Origin: Chloroflexota bacterium
GTDB lineage: Bacteria > Chloroflexota > Anaerolineae > J036 > Brachytrichaceae
Direction: 5' to 3'
Length of the DNA stretch: 64,000 nucleotides
Assembly (NCBI GenBank): GCA_021788625.1
Contig: JAJYKL010000004.1
Coordinates: forward strand, 38,273 to 102,272
Position 1 is the stretch's first letter. Each line of letters opens with the position of its first letter. This document shows positions 24,699-33,033 of the stretch, one piece after another. The notes below the pieces were generated by a model. The model had not been told where the DNA came from. It was given only the letters and a program-made list of their open reading frames with translations, and ran no database searches. A program made the translations under genes and the position numbers.

Positions 24699-27242
24699 TT
24701 ATGCCGGGGCGAGACGGAACTTGATTGTCTGGATCTCATACGGGTGCAGACTCAACTCCACGCCGTTGTCACGAACGAGGAGCGGGGTTCCCGGATCCTC
24801 CATAAGGTTGACCTCCTCGGCAGATACAACGCGCGCGTCCAGCCTGATGCGCACGCCCTCAGTCTGTTGTCCCGCAGCCTCATACAGGCGTAGCACCGCG
24901 CTGCCGTCACTGCCGGGTTTCATAGCGGAGACGATGACGTTAGGGTGGGAAATCTCCAACAGGCCCCAGCGCTGCAGACCCCCACCTGCGTGCGGGGATG
25001 CTGTGCGTACGATGAGCGGGTGGTTGAACTCCCAGCCTGTGCGGTAGACAGCAGCCTGGCGCCAGTCGCCAGCGTGGGGGAGCAGCGCGTAGTCGAAGAC
25101 AAGCTGCTTACCCAGCTCCAGGCCACTGTCAGAACCCATGCCCGGTTCGTACCCTCCACCGTAACCGTAAGACACGATACGCGTGCTGCGCAGCAGCGAG
25201 AGCATTAGCGTCCCGCCAGAGACGTTGTTGCCGGGCAGCCCGCGGTTGAACAGCGTGACGCCCTTTACGCCGTCGCCCACTCCTTCGGAGTAGTCGATCC
25301 AGTTCTGGGCGGGGAACTCGATCTCCTCTGGCCGCTCGATGGCGCCAAACGGAATTTCGTCGGTGCGCTTACCCGAACGGATGGACGTAGGGAAGAGAGC
25401 ACGGTAGCGTACAAATTCGTCGTTATTAAGGATGCGTGTGCGAATGTCGACGCGGGGCAGGCCCGCGTAGATGCGCACAGTGGTGGCGAAATGGCTCCGC
25501 TCGCCGAACGAGTGCTCCACCTTGAACTCCGAGACGACCGGCCCGCATATCACCTTCGCTGGAACGCCCTGTTGCTGGGTGCTGAAGGTGGCCTGTCTGG
25601 GCTGCGGGGGCGGATGGGGCGTGTCCATGGCGATGGCCTGCGCACCGTTGAGCGGGTGGTATGGTTCCCACAGGTCGCCGTGGTCCTGTTGCTGTGCCAC
25701 GACGTTCGCCGGGGCGCTGAGAACTTCCCAGCCAGTAGGTTTGTATACCAGACTGGTGAGAGCGCCGGTGGAGGGATCGAACGTGACGCGGATGGAATCG
25801 TTCTCGAGGGTATTGGTTAGGACTGTCAACGTTTCTGCTGTGGTGCCGACCTCTGCCAGCGGCGAGACATGGTAGACGGCGTGCCCCAAGGCGGGTACGT
25901 CTCGTGCAAGGAAAGCGATTTCGGCCTCCAACAGCGCGCCGTTCTCGTGGCGGCGAGCGCTCATGATCTGTACCGGCACGTTCTGCCCGTCGGCGTCCAC
26001 CAGGCGCAGGTTCATCACGCTTTCATCGCTGAAGCCAACTTTCGCGAAGGCGATGTCGGTGCGTGGCCACCCAAGGGTGTTGTAAACAACCAGTGGCGTG
26101 CCCTCGCCACGCGTGTCGATGTGCGGGGCGATCTGCCGCAAGCGCTCATCTACCAGCGCCTGGCCAAGGCGCCTTGAAAATTCGTAACTGTGCACGACGT
26201 CCTCATACACGTAGTCGGTCATCACACCCGACATGAGGTCGTGCGTCTGGTTGAACAGGGCCGGCTCCCAGGCGCGCCAGACGACCTCGTCATCGACAGG
26301 TTCCCCCAGCCAGCGCAGCAAGACTCCGAGCTTCTCGGCGGTGGTCAATAGTCGCTCGATTTCGCGCGTGTGCTGCTTCAGCTCGATGCGGCTGGAGTAG
26401 GTGCCCTGAAAGATTGGATTGAGCTCCCCACTGACGACTGGCCACTCGGCGTGCGGCAATAGCGCGCTCTCGTACTCGGCGGGGGTGGATAGGCGCATGG
26501 TGAAGGACATACCAGGCTGCTGGTTGAAGTGTTGCTCCAGCACCGGCACGTGGTCTTCTGGAGGGGTCACGTCCGCTCCTGAAAGTCCTAGTCGCACAGG
26601 GCCGGACGCGGTGGGCGACATATCATCCCACGCACGACGCAGGAAGGAGGTGAATTCAGGAAGCGTCCTGGGCGTGTTGTAAAGGGCGCCGTAGCCATAG
26701 AGCCAGAAGGCGATGATCTGGGAACCGTCTATGCCTTGCCATATGAATTCGTGCGGATTGGTGGGGCTATGGACACCTCGACTGAAATAAAACGTCTTGT
26801 AGCCAGCCAACTTGAGTAACTGGGGTGTTTGAGCATTGTGGCCAAAAGTATCCAGTTGCCAGGCAACAGAAACATCCACCCCCAATGTTTTGCGGAAGTA
26901 ACCCTTGCCATAAAGAATCTGGCGTACGAACGACTCACCGCCGGGCATGTTGTTATCAGGCATCACGTCCATGCCACCGACAATGCCCAGACGACCTTCG
27001 TCTACGAAACGCTGGAAGGTATCGACCTCCTGTGGGTAGCGCTCCAGGAACGGTTTCACATAAGCAGCCTGATCAAGAACGAACCGGTAATTGGGGTAGC
27101 GCTTGAGTAACTTCAGTGCCCATAGAATGTGGGGCAGACCCATGTCGAGATAGTCTTCGCGCGTCTTGAAGACAGCTCCCTCCCAATGCGTATGAGGGAC
27201 GAAAAAGAGCATACCCTTTGTCTGGGACACATCACCTGTCAT
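24699..27242 (-). CDS. GH38-family alpha-mannosidase
   Basis: About 847 residues with the GH38 layout: an N-terminal alpha/beta barrel, a helical middle domain (about 300-385) and a long C-terminal beta-sandwich region. The N-terminal metal motif reads PHTHWEGAV, with Glu where many family members have Asp, and WQLDTFGHN carries the nucleophile Asp. The enzyme should release alpha-linked mannose with Zn2+; no signal peptide is seen, so it is probably cytosolic. The track begins 41 residues earlier, but those residues do not resemble the family. ATG 27242 is preceded by AAGGAG at ten bases, so I use it. It may process mannose-containing oligosaccharides together with the mannanase-like enzymes further along. 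Confidence 0.85.
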   Translation of the reverse strand: MTGDVSQTKGMLFFVPHTHWEGAVFKTREDYLDMGLPHILWALKLLKRYPNYRFVLDQAAYVKPFLERYPQEVDTFQRFVDEGRLGIVGGMDVMPDNNMPGGESFVRQILYGKGYFRKTLGVDVSVAWQLDTFGHNAQTPQLLKLAGYKTFYFSRGVHSPTNPHEFIWQGIDGSQIIAFWLYGYGALYNTPRTLPEFTSFLRRAWDDMSPTASGPVRLGLSGADVTPPEDHVPVLEQHFNQQPGMSFTMRLSTPAEYESALLPHAEWPVVSGELNPIFQGTYSSRIELKQHTREIERLLTTAEKLGVLLRWLGEPVDDEVVWRAWEPALFNQTHDLMSGVMTDYVYEDVVHSYEFSRRLGQALVDERLRQIAPHIDTRGEGTPLVVYNTLGWPRTDIAFAKVGFSDESVMNLRLVDADGQNVPVQIMSARRHENGALLEAEIAFLARDVPALGHAVYHVSPLAEVGTTAETLTVLTNTLENDSIRVTFDPSTGALTSLVYKPTGWEVLSAPANVVAQQQDHGDLWEPYHPLNGAQAIAMDTPHPPPQPRQATFSTQQQGVPAKVICGPVVSEFKVEHSFGERSHFATTVRIYAGLPRVDIRTRILNNDEFVRYRALFPTSIRSGKRTDEIPFGAIERPEEIEFPAQNWIDYSEGVGDGVKGVTLFNRGLPGNNVSGGTLMLSLLRSTRIVSYGYGGGYEPGMGSDSGLELGKQLVFDYALLPHAGDWRQAAVYRTGWEFNHPLIVRTASPHAGGGLQRWGLLEISHPNVIVSAMKPGSDGSAVLRLYEAAGQQTEGVRIRLDARVVSAEEVNLMEDPGTPLLVRDNGVELSLHPYEIQTIKFRLAPA

Positions 27243-27440
27243 GTACCGTGTACTCCTTGACAAACTTCGTGTGATTTGCATCATGCGTAGAACGCTAACG
27301 ATCTGACGAATGATGCTCTGGTTTAGGGTCGATTGTAATCTCCAGTTATCCTGGATAAGGGACACTTGAGCCGTCTCATCACAGTTTGACCTGTATCAAT
27401 CTATGGCGACACCATCGCGTTTTCTGTATTAAGGACGTAA

Positions 27441-27446
27441 TATAAT
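27441..27446 (+). promoter_or_regulatory. Consensus -10 element for the receptor-kinase genes
   Basis: A perfect TATAAT lies 50 bases before the first kinase start codon, inside the 254-base region divergent from the GH38 gene. No good -35 box is seen at 16-18 bases, so the promoter may need an activator or another sigma factor. Confidence 0.4.
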
Positions 27447-27496
27447 CAGTAACGCGTAATAACTTTTCGCCTCGCGCGGAGGAGCATTCTGGACCT

Positions 27497-30400
27497 ATGA
27501 TTACAGCCGGTCAAGTCCTCCAAAATCGTTATCGTATCGATGCCCTGCTCGGAAAGGGCGGTATGGGTGCTGTTTTTAAGGCGTTTGATCTTTCCCTGCA
27601 TCGCACAGTCGCCATCAAACTGCTCGCTCCGCACCTGGTGTGGGAGACGGATTTTGTAGAGCGTTTCATGCGTGAAGCGCGTGCGGCTGCTAACCTGCGC
27701 CACCCAGCCATCATCGATATTCATGATGTGGGGCAAGATGGCGATGACCATTTTTTTATCATGGCGTACCTATCGGGTGGCACGCTCAAAGCCAGGATTC
27801 AGGCGAGTGGACACCTGCCACTGGATGAGGTACTACGCATCCTGCATCCCATTTCTGATGCACTGGATTATGCGCATGCCGAAGGACTAATACACCGTGA
27901 TGTAAAACCCGCTAACGTGATGTTCGATCAACGGGGTCAGCCGGTATTGACCGACTTCGGGATCGTTAAGGCAGCGCAAGAGACCAAGCTCACAGCGACG
28001 GGCACCTCTTTGGGCACGCCACAGTACATGGCGCCTGAGCAGGTACTGGGTAAAGGGGTCGATGGGCGGAGCGATCAATATGCCCTGGGCATCATCGCAT
28101 ATGAATTATTGACCGGGAAGGTTCCATTCGATGGTGAATCTACAACTGTCATCCTGCATAAACAAGTGTACGAGCCTCCCCCGTTGATATGCTCCCTTGC
28201 ACCCGGGCTACCTCCCGCTGTGGACGATGTGATAAGACGTGTGCTGGCCAAGACACCCGCAGATCGCTATAACTCGTGCAGTGAATTTGTAACCAGCCTC
28301 GAGCATGCACTCAAGCCGACTACGCTAAAGATTGCACCCACACCGCCACCCGACATTGAATCAATGCTCTTAGCGAACACAGCGCCTGAAACGCCTGCAC
28401 CAATTGCTACGTTCGTGCCAGAGAGCATTGATCATCCTGACATTAAGAAGCAGTTCGAGCCGGACAAGAGCCATGATGACCTGGCAGGGGCGACCATCCC
28501 TTTGGATGCTAACAGGCAACCTGTTGTGGAACACGAGCATCAGGGGGCCAAGCAACACGAGCGCGACGTGGTTGAGCCACCAGCGCAGGATGGAAGCACG
28601 AAATCATTGGCCGAAACGCCGGGTCCTTCTGCGGTCGAGCCGCCGCGTCAAGAGGCCACGAGTGAGTCACATCCCGCGCTTCGGAAAACCTCGCTCAGCA
28701 GACGTGCAGTCCTCATTGGCATAACCGGTCTCGCAGCGGGTGGAACGCTTTACTGGCTGCTGGCGAACCGGGTGCCGTCAACTCAACCACCATCCACCGA
28801 AACGGAGGTACCGAGCGAGCCGACTCCTGAACCGACCTCGACGAAAGAGACTGAAGCTCCCACCGCCACGGGTTCCACGAGTGGAGATGTTGCTGAAGGC
28901 GAGATCAAGGTGGCGATCATTGCTCCTCTCTCGGGTTCGGAAACTCCGCTGGGCGAGTCGACACGTAATGGAGCGTTACTAGCGATTGATCAGTGGAACT
29001 CCCGTGGTGGTGTATTGGGACGGCGCATTCAGCCTATCGTAGCGGATGGGCAGTGCGCCGCTGACGCTGCCTTAAATGCTGCACGCAAGGTGGTCGAGCA
29101 GGATGGCGTGAAGTTCATAATAGGAGAAGTATGCTCCAATGCGTCCATATCAATATCGGACTATGCCACCTCCATGAAGGTCATACAGATCAGCCCTGCC
29201 TCCACGAATCCTGCAGTCACGGTTGATCCCAGTGGTACGGTGAAGAATTATGTGTTCCGCACCTGTTATACAAATGCCTTGGAAGGCACTGCCGCTGCCT
29301 GGTTTGCTCTGGACAACCTGAAAGCCAGAACAGCTTTCATTTTCGATGAGCGCGATAACACGTACATGATCGGTCTGGCCGACTATTTTGAGAAGGCTTT
29401 CAGTAATGGAGGTGGTCGGGTAGTTGGCAGGACGAGTTATGCGGGCGGCGATACTGACTTCACGGCTAATCTGGACGAGATTGACCATGTGAAACCTGAT
29501 GTAATCTATCTGCCTGCTGACGCAAGCGTCGCGAACCTGATGACCAGGCAGGCTAAGGGACGCAGCATGACGATACCTTTCGTGGGCAGCGAAGGCTGGT
29601 ACACACCAGACCTGGACCTTGGGGCGGCTGAAAACAATTTCTTCACTGCCCATTACGCAAACGATGATCCCCGGTCCGAGGTACAGGATTTCGTTCACGC
29701 GTTCACCCAGAAATACCGCGATGATAAGCAGCAACCACTGATGCCGAATGAGTGGGCTGCTTTGGGTTATGATGCGGCTAGCATGCTATTCCAGGCGATC
29801 GGTGAAGCGGGCAACGACGATCCAGAGGTGGTGAAAGAAAACTTCGTTAAGATTGAATATACGGGAGTTACCGGCGTCATGCAGTTTGATGATGCACATA
29901 ATCCGGTAAAGAGCATCGTGATTATGCATGTGCGGAATGGGATGATCTCGTATGATACTTCCATAGGCCCACACCCTGTCGCGTCACCTGGTGGCAACGG
30001 AGAGCAGGCTCTCACATCACTCAAGGTAGGCCTGTTGGCTGATGCGGGTGATATGACCCAGCAGTCCTACAACCGGGTTGCCTGGAGTGCAATCCAGAGG
30101 GCAGCGCAAGAGTTCAGTTTTATAGTCAGCAATATGGAGGCAAAGCAACCTGCCGACTATGAGATCATCATCGACCAGTTCGCAGCCGATCATTGCGGCG
30201 TAGTCATTGCTGCTGGCTTCAGGATGAGCGATGCCGTTGCCGTGAAAGCGATCCAATATCCAGATATCCAGTTCGCGATTGTTGACCATGCCTATTACCC
30301 GACTAGAGGCGCCTCCGTCTGCGACGAGACCAAGAAAGACTGTTACGCCGATGGAGGACTGAATAACGTGACCAGCTTGATGTTCAGGGAGGACCAGGCA

Positions 30401-30982
30401 GGTTTCCTGGCAGGCGTGGTCGCTGCGGGTGTATCCATGAAAGGCATGGTATGCACGGTTGCTGGCATGGAAATCCCGCCGGTGCAACGGTTTGTAATGG
30501 GCTATGAAAATGGCGCAAGGTGGATAAAACCTGATGTGAAAGTACTGCACATCTACGCGCCTTCGTTTACTGACCCAGCCTGGGGTACTAAGGCGGGTAA
30601 CGACATGATCCAGCAGGGCTGCGATGTGGTGTTCGGAGCAGGAGGCGAAACCGGCGACGGTGGCTTGATGGCTGCCATGCAGGCCGGTGTGGCCGCGATC
30701 GGGGTGGATGTCGACCAGTACGAAACCTTTCCTAACGTGAAAGAGGCACTGATTACAAGTGCAATGAAGAATGTAGAAGCTGCGGTGTACGAGTACCTTA
30801 AGAGTGTCCATGAGCAAGCCAATCGGGCTGGTATCGCCATGGCAGATCTTCGGAACGGCGGAATTGGTCTCGCTCCTTACCATGACTGGGAATCGAAAGT
30901 GCCTACACTGGTGAAGGCGAAAGTAAAAGAAGCCATCGATGGGTTAATAACCGGCCAGCTATCGACTGGTGTTCCCTTTTAA
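27497..30982 (+). CDS. Receptor Ser/Thr protein kinase with LivK-type and BMP-type ligand-binding domains
   Basis: 1161 residues. Residues 1-270 are a PknB-like kinase with GKGGMGAV, VAIKLL, HRDVKPANVMF, DFGIVK and APEQ, so all catalytic residues are present. A Pro/Glu-rich linker leads to SRRAVLIGITGLAAGG at 401-416, a twin-arginine motif followed by a single membrane segment. Outside the membrane come a branched-chain amino-acid-binding-like domain (about 468-825, Peripla_BP_6) and a basic-membrane-protein/PnrA-type domain (about 842-1161, a nucleoside-binding family). No transporter genes are adjacent, so the binding domains probably sense ligands and control the kinase. The substrates of the kinase are unknown. 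A paralogue follows 24 bases downstream. Confidence 0.88.
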   Translation: MITAGQVLQNRYRIDALLGKGGMGAVFKAFDLSLHRTVAIKLLAPHLVWETDFVERFMREARAAANLRHPAIIDIHDVGQDGDDHFFIMAYLSGGTLKARIQASGHLPLDEVLRILHPISDALDYAHAEGLIHRDVKPANVMFDQRGQPVLTDFGIVKAAQETKLTATGTSLGTPQYMAPEQVLGKGVDGRSDQYALGIIAYELLTGKVPFDGESTTVILHKQVYEPPPLICSLAPGLPPAVDDVIRRVLAKTPADRYNSCSEFVTSLEHALKPTTLKIAPTPPPDIESMLLANTAPETPAPIATFVPESIDHPDIKKQFEPDKSHDDLAGATIPLDANRQPVVEHEHQGAKQHERDVVEPPAQDGSTKSLAETPGPSAVEPPRQEATSESHPALRKTSLSRRAVLIGITGLAAGGTLYWLLANRVPSTQPPSTETEVPSEPTPEPTSTKETEAPTATGSTSGDVAEGEIKVAIIAPLSGSETPLGESTRNGALLAIDQWNSRGGVLGRRIQPIVADGQCAADAALNAARKVVEQDGVKFIIGEVCSNASISISDYATSMKVIQISPASTNPAVTVDPSGTVKNYVFRTCYTNALEGTAAAWFALDNLKARTAFIFDERDNTYMIGLADYFEKAFSNGGGRVVGRTSYAGGDTDFTANLDEIDHVKPDVIYLPADASVANLMTRQAKGRSMTIPFVGSEGWYTPDLDLGAAENNFFTAHYANDDPRSEVQDFVHAFTQKYRDDKQQPLMPNEWAALGYDAASMLFQAIGEAGNDDPEVVKENFVKIEYTGVTGVMQFDDAHNPVKSIVIMHVRNGMISYDTSIGPHPVASPGGNGEQALTSLKVGLLADAGDMTQQSYNRVAWSAIQRAAQEFSFIVSNMEAKQPADYEIIIDQFAADHCGVVIAAGFRMSDAVAVKAIQYPDIQFAIVDHAYYPTRGASVCDETKKDCYADGGLNNVTSLMFREDQAGFLAGVVAAGVSMKGMVCTVAGMEIPPVQRFVMGYENGARWIKPDVKVLHIYAPSFTDPAWGTKAGNDMIQQGCDVVFGAGGETGDGGLMAAMQAGVAAIGVDVDQYETFPNVKEALITSAMKNVEAAVYEYLKSVHEQANRAGIAMADLRNGGIGLAPYHDWESKVPTLVKAKVKEAIDGLITGQLSTGVPF

Positions 30983-31006
30983 AACTGTTGAGGAGCGTCC
31001 TGATCT

Positions 31007-33022
31007 ATGCTGGCCGCTGGCCAAGTCCTAGCCAATCGTTATCGCATTGACTCTCAACTTGGGAAAGGCGGTATGGGCGCGGTGTACCAGGCATATGACC
31101 TGACACTCGGCCGTACGGTGGCGATTAAGCTGCTAGCCCCTCAACTGGCTTGGGAAACGGAATTCGTCGAGCGTTTCCAGCGTGAAGCCCATTCCACTGC
31201 CAGTCTGCACCACCCGAACATCATCGACGTGCACGATGTGGGTCACGAAGGTGATAACTACTACCTCGTCATGGCCAACCTGCCAGGCGGGACGCTCAAG
31301 CAGAGACTTTCGAATAAAGGTCATCTGCCACCAGACGAGGTGATTGGCATCCTGCGACCTATCGCTGCGGCGTTGGATTACGCCCATGCGAAGGGGCTGG
31401 TGCACCGTGACGTAAAGCCCGCCAACGTATTATTCGACGAGCTGGGTACACCCGTTCTGACAGACTTTGGCATCGTCAAAACCGCCCAAGACACAAAGCT
31501 TACAGCGACGGGAGCATCCATCGGCACGCCGCAGTATATGGCACCTGAACAGGTGTTGGGTAAAGTAGTAGATGGCCGCACGGATCAATATGCTCTGGGC
31601 GTCATTGCGTATGAGTTACTGACGGGGCGGGTTCCGTTTGCAGGTGATACAACTACCACGATCCTCTACAAGCAGGTTCATGAGACACCTCCACCCGTTC
31701 GCTCGTTTGCTTCGCATCTACCAGCAGGCGTAAACGGCGTATTGAGACGCGTGTTGGAGAAATCACCGGACAAACGCTACCGAAATTGCGCTGATTTCGT
31801 GGCTGATCTGGAACGAGCGCTCAAGCTCCCGAGAACCAGGGAACAGGTGCTGCCGGAGCCTAAAGTTGATACGACAATTGTGTTGCCCGACGCGACGCTG
31901 CCAATGTCTCGCCCACAATCAGGCCAGGCAGGCATAGTTCCTGACGGCTCATTACAGGCGGCACCACACAACCTTAAGAACAGAGGATTGACGCGCAGAG
32001 CTTTCCTGATTGCGACGGCGGGCATCGCAGTAGGAGGAGGTGTGGGATTATTCCTGATCATCCGCCCAGTCAGACCAACTCCGGGCGTTACCCCAACTCT
32101 GCCAGCGACAGATCAGCAGAACAATACACCCAGCACCACCAGCATGTCGGAGCCAACGGCAACCCTGATGCCAACAGATACCTCCAAACCGACCGAAACC
32201 ACTGCAGCCCAGCCAACCCCGCTGGTTCAGGTCACACGGGTGAATGACCATGCTGTCATGCTCCCCCTCGCAGCAGGTGTAGCACTGGAATTCTTACGTA
32301 TACCAGCCGGGGCATTCCTGATGGGCAGTGCAGACACGGACAAGGATGCTCTGGCAAATGAGAAGCCGCAGTCGACCGTGTTGCTGGGTGAATACTGGAT
32401 CGGCAGGTATGAGGTGACGAACGCACAGTTCCGGGTATTCGTCCAGGCGTCTGGTTACCGGACAACGGCGGAGCAGAATGATTCGTCAGGTGCGAACTGG
32501 CAGCATCCGGGTGGTGCTGGCAGTGATCTGACCGGCAAAGACAATTATCCTGTGGTACAGGTTAGCTGGGATGATGCAGTGGCTTTTAGTACATGGGCAG
32601 TTAAGCAGACCGGGTATGAGATTCGACTGCCAAGTGAAGCCGAGTGGGAGAAGGCTGCCCGTGGTACGGACGGGAGATTGTACCCCTGGGGAAATAACGT
32701 GCCAGGCCTTACTCTCGCAAATGTTGGCATGAATGTTGGAGCTACCACACCTGTAGGCAAGTACAGCCCGCAGGGTGACAGCCCATATGGGGTGGCAGAC
32801 ATGGCAGGCAATGTCTCGGAGTGGACGAGTAGCCTGTATATGCCCTATCCCTATAAGGCTAACGATGGGCGGGAGAACCAGCAGAGCCGTGACCTGAGGG
32901 TGATAAGAGGGGGGAACTATTTTCTGGGTGCGAAGATTGCCCGCTGTGCGGCACGGAGCGGAGGAGATCCGACAAACTCCAGTAGTTATTACGGCTTCCG
33001 AATCGCTGTGACCGTCATTTAG
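31007..33022 (+). CDS. Receptor Ser/Thr protein kinase with extracellular SUMF1/FGE-like domain
   Basis: 671 residues. The kinase domain (1-270) is closely similar to the preceding kinase and keeps GKGGMGAV, HRDVKPANVLF and DFGIVK. A Thr/Pro-rich linker leads to a TRRAFLIATAGIAVGG twin-arginine motif and membrane segment at 329-350. The C-terminal 245 residues are an SUMF1 (formylglycine-generating-enzyme) domain with GAFLMGS, RYEVTNAQFRVFV, RLPSEAEWEKAARG and RGGNY. It lacks the paired catalytic cysteines of true FGE, so it is more likely a ligand- or carbohydrate-binding module. It shares AGGAGC ten bases before the ATG with its neighbour, and the pair probably arose by duplication. Confidence 0.88.
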   Translation: MLAAGQVLANRYRIDSQLGKGGMGAVYQAYDLTLGRTVAIKLLAPQLAWETEFVERFQREAHSTASLHHPNIIDVHDVGHEGDNYYLVMANLPGGTLKQRLSNKGHLPPDEVIGILRPIAAALDYAHAKGLVHRDVKPANVLFDELGTPVLTDFGIVKTAQDTKLTATGASIGTPQYMAPEQVLGKVVDGRTDQYALGVIAYELLTGRVPFAGDTTTTILYKQVHETPPPVRSFASHLPAGVNGVLRRVLEKSPDKRYRNCADFVADLERALKLPRTREQVLPEPKVDTTIVLPDATLPMSRPQSGQAGIVPDGSLQAAPHNLKNRGLTRRAFLIATAGIAVGGGVGLFLIIRPVRPTPGVTPTLPATDQQNNTPSTTSMSEPTATLMPTDTSKPTETTAAQPTPLVQVTRVNDHAVMLPLAAGVALEFLRIPAGAFLMGSADTDKDALANEKPQSTVLLGEYWIGRYEVTNAQFRVFVQASGYRTTAEQNDSSGANWQHPGGAGSDLTGKDNYPVVQVSWDDAVAFSTWAVKQTGYEIRLPSEAEWEKAARGTDGRLYPWGNNVPGLTLANVGMNVGATTPVGKYSPQGDSPYGVADMAGNVSEWTSSLYMPYPYKANDGRENQQSRDLRVIRGGNYFLGAKIARCAARSGGDPTNSSSYYGFRIAVTVI

Positions 33023-33033
33023 CCTGGTGCTCG

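Noticed and set aside
30017-30883. 288-residue minus ORF
   Set aside because: It is antisense to the BMP-like domain of the receptor kinase; no motif.
32281-33022. True formylglycine-generating enzyme activating sulfatases
   Set aside because: The paired catalytic cysteines are missing and no sulfatase gene is nearby, so a binding role is preferred.
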